Positions 1-4,573 of a stretch of 5,531 nt of DNA are shown here, one piece after another. Positions within the stretch are counted from its first letter, which is position 1. Every line of letters begins with the position of its first letter. The position numbers and the translations under genes are program-made. The stretch spans positions 1-5,531 of the forward strand of contig DFLI01000002.1 in the NCBI GenBank assembly GCA_002373715.1. Reading direction: 5' to 3'. The notes beneath the pieces are model-generated. The model was given only the letters and a program-made list of their open reading frames with translations, made no database searches and had not been told where the DNA came from. The DNA is from Bacteroidales bacterium UBA3623 (lineage in GTDB: Bacteria; Bacteroidota; Bacteroidia; Bacteroidales; UBA932).

Positions 1-380
1 ACACCCTGGCCATCTGGTGCATGTTTGCCCAGGTATTCCCTCTGTTCCAGGAAACCTTCAAGAACGGCCAGCAGTGGTACCCTTGGGCCACCCTGCCCGT
101 GCTCTATCCCGAAGGTGTAGCTACTGTTGAGAAGCTCTATGCCGCCGGTGGCCAGGCCGCCGTAGACGGCATTGTGGGCACCACGGTAGATCCTTCCGTA
201 GTGGCAGCCAATTCTTCCATGATGATGTTCATCAGTGCCCTGGCCCTGATTACCAACATCGCTGCCCTCTGCTGGATCATTGCCATCTCCCGCAAGCGTC
301 ACATCAACCCGTACAAGGAGGATGTCTTCGTGGACCAGAAGTACTACAAGGACGCCATGGCCCGCGCCGACGTGAGCTAA
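1..380 (+). CDS. C-terminal part of an integral membrane protein, probably a transporter (5' end outside window)
   Basis: This is the 3' end of a gene; the frame is open from base 3 to the TAA at 378-380, about 125 residues. An ATG at 21 exists, but the codons before it are open and hydrophobic (TLAIWC), so I read this as the tail of a longer protein rather than a complete small one. Visible parts are a hydrophobic stretch at the left edge, a polar, probably extracytoplasmic loop of about 50 residues containing QQWYPWATLPVLYP, a strong transmembrane helix at about bases 225-290 (MMMFISALALITNIAALCWI), and a basic RKRH followed by a charged tail. The positive-inside rule puts the C terminus in the cytoplasm. 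Codon use matches the glp genes. I do not recognise the family; a secondary transporter is a guess from topology. A terminator follows, so it is probably not co-transcribed with glpA. Confidence 0.7.
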   Translation, partial: TLAIWCMFAQVFPLFQETFKNGQQWYPWATLPVLYPEGVATVEKLYAAGGQAAVDGIVGTTVDPSVVAANSSMMMFISALALITNIAALCWIIAISRKRHINPYKEDVFVDQKYYKDAMARADVS

Positions 381-401
381 TCGGCCCGTCCCAATTCCTT
401 C

Positions 402-429
402 AAGGAGGTCCCTCGGGGCCTCCTTTTTT
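402..429 (+). terminator. Rho-independent terminator of the upstream membrane protein gene
   Basis: The arms AAGGAGGTCC (402-411) and GGGCCTCCTT (416-425) form a 10-bp stem with one G-U pair and the loop CTCG. A run of six T (424-429) ends the element. It lies 21 bases after the stop codon. The left arm contains a perfect anti-Shine-Dalgarno complement, but no start codon follows at a usable distance, so its role is structural. Confidence 0.88.
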
Positions 430-457
430 GTAGCCTCCGAAATAATGACTATCTTTG
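427..457 (+). promoter_or_regulatory. Bacteroidota-type housekeeping promoter for glpABCT
   Basis: TTTG at 427-430 serves as the -33 box and TATCTTTG at 450-457 matches the -7 consensus TAnnTTTG exactly, with a 19-bp spacer. This is the known Bacteroides sigma-ABfr arrangement. Transcription would begin near 463-466, giving a leader of only about 15 nucleotides before the glpA ATG at 480. The -33 box uses the last bases of the preceding terminator's T-tract. No experimental start site is available, so this rests on the consensus match and position. Confidence 0.62.
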
Positions 458-460
458 AAA

Positions 461-474
461 GTTATTTGCAAAGA
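461..474 (+). promoter_or_regulatory. Short motif before glpA start, shared with glpB
   Basis: GTTATTTGCAAAGA lies five bases before the glpA ATG and contains the 8-bp palindrome TTTGCAAA (465-472). A near copy stands directly before glpB at 2171-2184. It could be an operator at the transcription start, an A/T-rich translation-initiation leader, or chance. No Shine-Dalgarno sequence precedes glpA, as is usual in Bacteroidota. Confidence 0.25.
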
Positions 475-479
475 ACAGA

Positions 480-2075
480 ATGAACCCTAACGAGTTTGAC
501 GTAATTATTATAGGCGGAGGCATCACGGGTGCCGGAACGCAGCGGGACTGCGCCATGCGCGGCCTGCGCACGCTCCTGGTAGACCGTTCCGACATAGCCA
601 CCGGCGCCACGGGCCGCAACCACGGCCTGCTGCACTCCGGTGCCCGCTACGCAGTGAACGACCCTGAATCGGCCGCCGAATGTATCCGGGAGAACATGAT
701 CCTGAGGAGAGTGGCCGCCCACTGCATAGACGAATCGGACGGCCTCTTTGTCACCCTCCCGGAAGACGACCTGGATTACCAGAAGTCCTTCGTGCAGGCC
801 TGCCGCGATGCCGGCATAAGGGCCGATATCATAGACCCGGACCTGGCCCGCCGCCTGGAACCCGCTGTGAACCCGGACATCATTGGTGCCGTGCGCGTGC
901 CGGACTGCAGTGTAGACCCTTTCCGCCTTTGCGCAGCCAATATGCTGGATGCCAAACTCCATGGCGGTCAGGTGCGTCTGCAAACCGAAGTGACGGGCAT
1001 CATCAAGGAAGGAAACACCGTCAAGGGCATCCGTACGCACAACCGCAACACCGGAGAAGACCTGGATTTCTACGCCCCCATTGTGGTTAACGCCAGCGGT
1101 GTGTGGGGCCAGGAAATTGCCCAGATGGCCGGTGTGAAGGTGGGTATGTTCCCTGCCAAGGGCTCGCTCCTTATCTTCGCCCACCGCGTGAACAACATGG
1201 TCATCAACCGCTGCCGCAAGCCCTCCAATGCAGATATTCTGGTTCCCGGAGACACCGTTTGCATAGTGGGCACCACTTCCTCCCGCATTCCGCTGGAAGA
1301 GTGCCGTAACGTAGCCGTAACGCCGGACGAAGTAACGCTCCTCATCACCGAAGGCATCAAGCTGGCCCCGCGCCTGTCTTCCACCAGAATTCTCCGCGCC
1401 TATGCCGGCGTCCGCCCTCTGGTAAGTGCCGATGACGACCCTTCCGGCCGCAACATCTCCCGCGGCATCGTCTGCCTGGACCACGAGACCAGGGACGGCA
1501 TCAAGGGCTTTATCACCATCACCGGCGGCAAGCTCACCAGTTATCGCCTGATGGCCGAAATGGCCACGGACATGGTTTGCAAGAAGCTGGGCATAGACAA
1601 AGCCTGCGAAACGGCCATCACTCCCCTTCCGGGCTCGGAAGAGGGTTCCTACGAGGAAGTGGCCAAGAAGATTTGGGAGAATCCCACCGTGGCCCAGAAG
1701 GCCGCCGCCGCCCGCATGGGCAGCCGCGTAGCCCGTATCCGCAGCGGAGACCGCCGCGACGAAGCCCTCATCTGCGAATGCGAGCAAGTGTCCATGGGAG
1801 AAATTAACGCCGCCATAGACCGTCTGGAAGCCAGCACCCTCACAGATCTGCGCCGCCGCACCCGTGTGGGCATGGGCACCTGTCAGGGAGAGTTCTGCGC
1901 CTGCCGCGCCGCCGGCCTGCTGGCCAAGGCCCACGGATGCATAGAAAAAGAAAGGGCCGATATAGACTTCTTCCTCCAGGAGCGCTGGAAGGGCAACTTC
2001 CCCATCGGCTGGGGAGACACTCTCCGAGAGGCAGAGTATACACAATGGGTATATAAACACGTACTTGGCATTTAA
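480..2075 (+). CDS. glpA: Anaerobic glycerol-3-phosphate dehydrogenase, subunit A (FAD and BFD-type [2Fe-2S])
   Basis: GlpA is the catalytic flavoprotein that oxidises sn-glycerol 3-phosphate to dihydroxyacetone phosphate; with GlpB it forms the soluble catalytic dimer, docked to the membrane quinone pool by GlpC. The 531-residue product is close to the roughly 540 residues of E. coli GlpA. A Rossmann FAD site lies at 10-19 (GGGITG at 12-17), followed by the family signature TGATGRNHGLLHSGARYAV at 41-59, the substrate-side segment YAGVRPL (308-314), and the second FAD motif FITITGGK (344-351). The C-terminal BFD-like domain has C432, C434, C468 and C473 (CEC, then CQGEFC), all four expected ligands, followed by CRAAGLL. 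ERWKG and WGDTLREAE close the protein, as in the E. coli enzyme from memory. The ATG at 480 places the FAD motif at the normal distance. The gene ends in tandem TAA codons (2073-2078) and contains no TTA, CTA or TCA codon. This BFD domain and the glpB/glpC neighbours separate it from aerobic GlpD. Confidence 0.97.
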   Translation: MNPNEFDVIIIGGGITGAGTQRDCAMRGLRTLLVDRSDIATGATGRNHGLLHSGARYAVNDPESAAECIRENMILRRVAAHCIDESDGLFVTLPEDDLDYQKSFVQACRDAGIRADIIDPDLARRLEPAVNPDIIGAVRVPDCSVDPFRLCAANMLDAKLHGGQVRLQTEVTGIIKEGNTVKGIRTHNRNTGEDLDFYAPIVVNASGVWGQEIAQMAGVKVGMFPAKGSLLIFAHRVNNMVINRCRKPSNADILVPGDTVCIVGTTSSRIPLEECRNVAVTPDEVTLLITEGIKLAPRLSSTRILRAYAGVRPLVSADDDPSGRNISRGIVCLDHETRDGIKGFITITGGKLTSYRLMAEMATDMVCKKLGIDKACETAITPLPGSEEGSYEEVAKKIWENPTVAQKAAAARMGSRVARIRSGDRRDEALICECEQVSMGEINAAIDRLEASTLTDLRRRTRVGMGTCQGEFCACRAAGLLAKAHGCIEKERADIDFFLQERWKGNFPIGWGDTLREAEYTQWVYKHVLGI

Positions 2076-2080
2076 TAAGT

Positions 2081-2110
2081 CCCTCCCCCGAGGGGAGGGT
2101 CGGGAGGGGG
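2081..2110 (+). repeat. G-rich intergenic element: hairpin and G-quadruplex-capable tract
   Basis: Just after the glpA stop, CCCTCCCC (2081-2088) pairs perfectly with GGGGAGGG (2092-2099) around the loop CGA. The right part, 2092-2110, reads G4-A-G3-TC-G3-A-G5 on the coding strand, a canonical four-tract G-quadruplex pattern with loops of 1, 2 and 1 base. The C-rich arm could also pair with GGGAGGG at 2102-2108, so alternative folds compete. No T-tract follows, so it is not a classical terminator. The core GGGTCGGGAGGG (2097-2108) recurs with one change at 3319-3330 after glpB, suggesting a dispersed intergenic repeat family. Confidence 0.6.
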
Positions 2111-2124
2111 TAACGTGGACAAAA

Positions 2125-2153
2125 TTTGTGCGTTGGCCCGTCTGAATATTTTG
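2125..2153 (+). promoter_or_regulatory. Possible weak internal promoter before glpB
   Basis: TTTG (2125-2128) is followed after 18 bases by TATTTTG (2147-2153). This resembles the TTTG/TAnnTTTG pattern but is one base short in both the spacer and the -7 box. It lies in an A/T-rich stretch downstream of the G-rich element, where it could keep glpBC-glpT expressed if readthrough from glpA is reduced. The match is imperfect and may be chance. Confidence 0.27.
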
Positions 2154-2170
2154 ATAAGGTTGATTTTTAT

Positions 2171-2184
2171 GTTATTGCAATAGA
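2171..2184 (+). promoter_or_regulatory. Short motif before glpB start, shared with glpA
   Basis: GTTATTGCAATAGA ends one base before the glpB ATG and aligns with GTTATTTGCAAAGA before glpA at 13 of 15 gapped positions. Within it, TATTGCAATA (2173-2182) is a perfect 10-bp palindrome, the kind of site a dimeric regulator could use. It may equally be only an A/T-rich leader that helps initiation in the absence of a Shine-Dalgarno sequence. Confidence 0.25.
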
Positions 2185-2185
2185 T

Positions 2186-3307
2186 ATGCGATTCGACACA
2201 GTTATAGTTGGTGGCGGTCTTGCGGGACTGATAGCGGGCATCAGCCTGCAGAAAGCCGGCAAGAGCACGGCCATCGTAAGTACAGGACAGAATGCCCTGC
2301 ACTTCTTCTCGGGCTGCTTCGAATCCATTCAGGAAGCGCCCCAGCAGGTGCTGGACATCTTCAACGAAGCCGGCATCCGGGTCCATTACAAGCCCGGTGT
2401 GCGCCTCATGCCCATGGGCACCTTCAAGGAAAGCGCCCTCTCCCTGGACGACGTGAGCCTCTTCCCTACTCCTCAGTTTGGTAAGCGCGTGCTCATCATC
2501 AACTTCATGGGCTACCACGATTTCTTCTCCTCCTTCCTGGCCGAAGGCCTGGAGAAGCAGGGCATGGAATGCCGCATCCGCTTCCTCACCCTGGGAGAAC
2601 TCACCCAGCCGGAACTGGGGCCCAACGAGATGCGCGCCGTACAGATTGCCCGCAAGATGGACGACGTTTGGGAGAAGGTGGTGCAGGAAGTTCGCGTGCT
2701 CCTCAAAGACGAGGACACTGTGATTCTGCCGCAGGTATTCGGCCTTAAGGACGCCTCCGTTCCCACGCGCATCCGCCAGGGCATTCCCGCCCAGGTGGTG
2801 TTTGCCGGCACTCTGCCTCCTTCCGTACCCGGCATCCGCACCCAGATGCAGCTTAAAAAGCGCTACGAGGTGCTGGGCGGCACCTACCTCATGGGAGACC
2901 GCGTTACCGGCGCCCACGTGTACCAGGATGTTGTTCAGAATGTAGTAACTAAGCAGCTGGACCGCCATTACCTGGAGGCCGATCACTTTATCCTGGCCAG
3001 CGGAAGCTTCTTCTCCAAGGGCCTGGTGAGCAACCCCTTCAAGATTTACGAGCCCCTGTTCGAACTGGACATGGACTACAATCAGGACCGCAACACCTGG
3101 TACAACCCCACCTTTGCTAACCACCAGCCCTATATGGGCTTCGGCGTCAAAACCGACGCCAACCTGCAGCCCAGCCGCAAAGGGGTTCCCGTAAAGAACC
3201 TCTATGTCATCGGCTCCATCCTCGGGGAAACCCATCCCGAGCTGGGGAGCGGAGCCGGCCTGGCCATCCGCAGTGCACTGAAAGTAACCGAACTAATAAC
3301 CAAATAA
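2186..3307 (+). CDS. glpB: Anaerobic glycerol-3-phosphate dehydrogenase, subunit B (flavin subunit)
   Basis: GlpB is the second subunit of the soluble GlpAB dimer; in E. coli it is the FMN-linked partner that relays electrons from GlpA to GlpC. The ATG at 2186 gives a 373-residue protein beginning MRFDTVIVGGGLAGL, the same N terminus as E. coli GlpB from memory. A longer reading from the TTG at 2126 adds 20 unrelated residues and is rejected. The nucleotide-binding motif is at 7-14 (IVGGGLAG). The segments GQNALHFFSG (34-43), TLPPSVPGIR (209-218), ASGSFFSKGLV (271-281), FGVKTDANLQPS (319-330) and NLYVIGSILG (338-347) are family landmarks. It is about 45 residues shorter than E. coli GlpB, and most of the loss seems to fall after FFSGC near residue 44, so a surface segment is missing rather than the catalytic core. 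It follows glpA after 110 bases and precedes glpC by 42. The only rare TTA/CTA leucine codon is L370, four codons from the end. Confidence 0.93.
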   Translation: MRFDTVIVGGGLAGLIAGISLQKAGKSTAIVSTGQNALHFFSGCFESIQEAPQQVLDIFNEAGIRVHYKPGVRLMPMGTFKESALSLDDVSLFPTPQFGKRVLIINFMGYHDFFSSFLAEGLEKQGMECRIRFLTLGELTQPELGPNEMRAVQIARKMDDVWEKVVQEVRVLLKDEDTVILPQVFGLKDASVPTRIRQGIPAQVVFAGTLPPSVPGIRTQMQLKKRYEVLGGTYLMGDRVTGAHVYQDVVQNVVTKQLDRHYLEADHFILASGSFFSKGLVSNPFKIYEPLFELDMDYNQDRNTWYNPTFANHQPYMGFGVKTDANLQPSRKGVPVKNLYVIGSILGETHPELGSGAGLAIRSALKVTELITK

Positions 3308-3308
3308 T

Positions 3309-3341
3309 CCCCTCGCGGGGGTCTGGAGGGACATCCTCCAG
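3309..3341 (+). repeat. GC-rich double hairpin between glpB and glpC, related to the element after glpA
   Basis: Two small inverted repeats fill this 42-base gap. CCCC (3309-3312) pairs with GGGG (3317-3320) around TCGC, and CTGGAGG (3323-3329) pairs perfectly with CCTCCAG (3335-3341) around GACAT. The core GGGTCTGGAGGG (3319-3330) matches GGGTCGGGAGGG after glpA at 11 of 12 bases, and both elements start within five bases of a stop codon. There is no T-tract. The second stem ends eight bases before the glpC ATG, so it could influence glpC initiation or act as an mRNA processing or stabilising element. Confidence 0.55.
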
Positions 3342-3349
3342 TTTGAATT

Positions 3350-4573
3350 ATGGATAATGGAATAAAATTCCAGGAATATACGGAGAGCACGTACAATTTT
3401 GAAGAATGTACCAAGTGCACCGTCTGCACGGCCTTCTGCCCGGTCTTGCAGGTGAACCCGCTGTATCCCGGCCCCAAGCAGGCCGGGCCGGACGGGGAAC
3501 GGCTCCGCCTGAGGGACCCCAATTTCTTCGACGAGTCCCTCAAATACTGCCTTAACTGCAAGCGCTGCGAGGTATGGTGCCCCTCGGAGGTAAAAGTGGC
3601 CGATCTTATCCAATCGGCCCGACTCCAATACGACACCACGCCTCCCAAGCTGCGGGACCGCCTGCTGGCTTCCACCGACTTCATGGGCAAGCTGGCGCGT
3701 CCGGTGGCACCCGTTGTGAACGCCGTTACAGGACTTCCGCTGGCCAAAACGGCCATGGACGTCATGCTCAAGATAGACCGGCACCGCACCTTCCCCAAAT
3801 ACAGCGCCTCCAGTTTTGAGTTCTGGCTCAAACGGCGCCGGAAAGAGCAGGCTGTGTTCTCCGAGCAAGTGGCCTATTATCACGGCTGCTATGTGAACTA
3901 CAACTATCCTCAGCTGGGAAAAGACCTGGTGAAAGTGCTCAACGCGCTGGGCGTTGGCGTACAGCTGCTGGACGGAGAAAAATGCTGCGGCATTGCGCTC
4001 ATCAGCAACCGCCTCACCAAAGAGGCCACCAAGAACGCCAAGCACAATGTTTCCGTGCTGTCCAAGGCCGTGGAGAGCGGGCTCAAAGTGGTAACCACTT
4101 CCTCCACCTGCACGCTCACCCTGCGGGAAGAATATCCCAGCCTTCTGGGCGTAGACAACTCCGCCGTGAAGGATTCCATCCTCATGGCCACCCGCTACAT
4201 CTACGAAAAGCTGGAGCAGGGAGCCAAGCTCCCCTTCAGAGCCGATTTCCACAAGCGCGTAGCTTACCACACGCCCTGCCACATGCAGCGTCTGGGCTGG
4301 GGCATCTTCTCCGAGAAACTCCTGCGGATGATTCCAGGCCTGGAACTCACGGTGCTGGACAGTGCCTGCTGCGGTATAAGCGGCACCTACGGCTTCAAGA
4401 AAGAGAATTACGAAACCTCCCAGGCCATTGGAGAGCAGCTCTTTTCGCAGCTTCGCGCCATCCAGCCCGAGGTAGTGGCCTGCGACTGTGAAACCTGCAA
4501 ATGGCAAATTGAAATGAGTACCGGTTTCCCGGTGATGAATCCCATATCCTTACTAGCCGAAGCACTATGCTAA
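3350..4573 (+). CDS. glpC: Anaerobic glycerol-3-phosphate dehydrogenase, subunit C (2x[4Fe-4S] plus two CCG domains)
   Basis: GlpC takes electrons from the GlpAB dimer and delivers them to the membrane quinone, anchoring the enzyme to the inner face of the membrane. The 407-residue product has two ferredoxin-like motifs of the CxxCxxCxxxCP form: C20, C23, C26, C30 and C67, C70, C73, C77. Two CCG (HdrB-like, cysteine-rich) domains follow. The first has C180, C212-C213 and C254 but no closing CxxC; the second has C310, C340-C341, C380 and C383. From memory E. coli GlpC shares this asymmetry. Landmarks include YPGPKQAGPDGERLRL (39-54), FHGC/YHGC-type YHGCYVNYNYPQLGKDL (177-193) and CCGISGTYGFKKENY (340-354). 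No convincing transmembrane helix is visible, so attachment is peripheral. The ATG at 3350 gives an N terminus about 11 residues longer than in E. coli before the first cysteine; no other in-frame start fits. The last codons overlap the glpT start. Confidence 0.96.
   Translation: MDNGIKFQEYTESTYNFEECTKCTVCTAFCPVLQVNPLYPGPKQAGPDGERLRLRDPNFFDESLKYCLNCKRCEVWCPSEVKVADLIQSARLQYDTTPPKLRDRLLASTDFMGKLARPVAPVVNAVTGLPLAKTAMDVMLKIDRHRTFPKYSASSFEFWLKRRRKEQAVFSEQVAYYHGCYVNYNYPQLGKDLVKVLNALGVGVQLLDGEKCCGIALISNRLTKEATKNAKHNVSVLSKAVESGLKVVTTSSTCTLTLREEYPSLLGVDNSAVKDSILMATRYIYEKLEQGAKLPFRADFHKRVAYHTPCHMQRLGWGIFSEKLLRMIPGLELTVLDSACCGISGTYGFKKENYETSQAIGEQLFSQLRAIQPEVVACDCETCKWQIEMSTGFPVMNPISLLAEALC

Noticed and set aside
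21..380. A complete 119-residue small membrane protein starting at the ATG at 21
   Set aside because: The frame is open and hydrophobic before that ATG up to the window edge, so a truncated larger protein is more likely.
402..409. AAGGAGGT, a perfect Shine-Dalgarno-like sequence
   Set aside because: No start codon follows within a usable distance, and it is the left arm of the terminator stem.
462..2060. Long minus-strand open frame (532 codons) opposite glpA
   Set aside because: It is codon-aligned with glpA and stays open only because glpA lacks TTA, CTA and TCA codons. The protein resembles no family I know, whereas glpA has a full set of motifs.
480..2075. Identification as aerobic GlpD
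   Set aside because: The C-terminal BFD [2Fe-2S] cysteines and the adjacent glpB and glpC genes mark the anaerobic GlpA type.
2126..2185. N-terminal extension of glpB from the TTG at 2126
   Set aside because: The 20 added residues have no family similarity and cover the possible -7 box. The ATG at 2186 gives the expected MRFDTVI start.
2072..3235. Long minus-strand open frame opposite glpB
   Set aside because: It is the same codon-aligned mirror effect; it has no promoter, leader or recognisable domains.
3357..3365. Two-codon open frame ATG GAA TAA overlapping the glpC start
   Set aside because: It is in another frame and too short to interpret; most likely an accident of A/T-rich sequence.
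3293..4507. Long minus-strand open frame opposite glpC
   Set aside because: It mirrors glpC in codon phase and ends exactly at the rare CTA codon of glpB; there is no sign of an independent gene.
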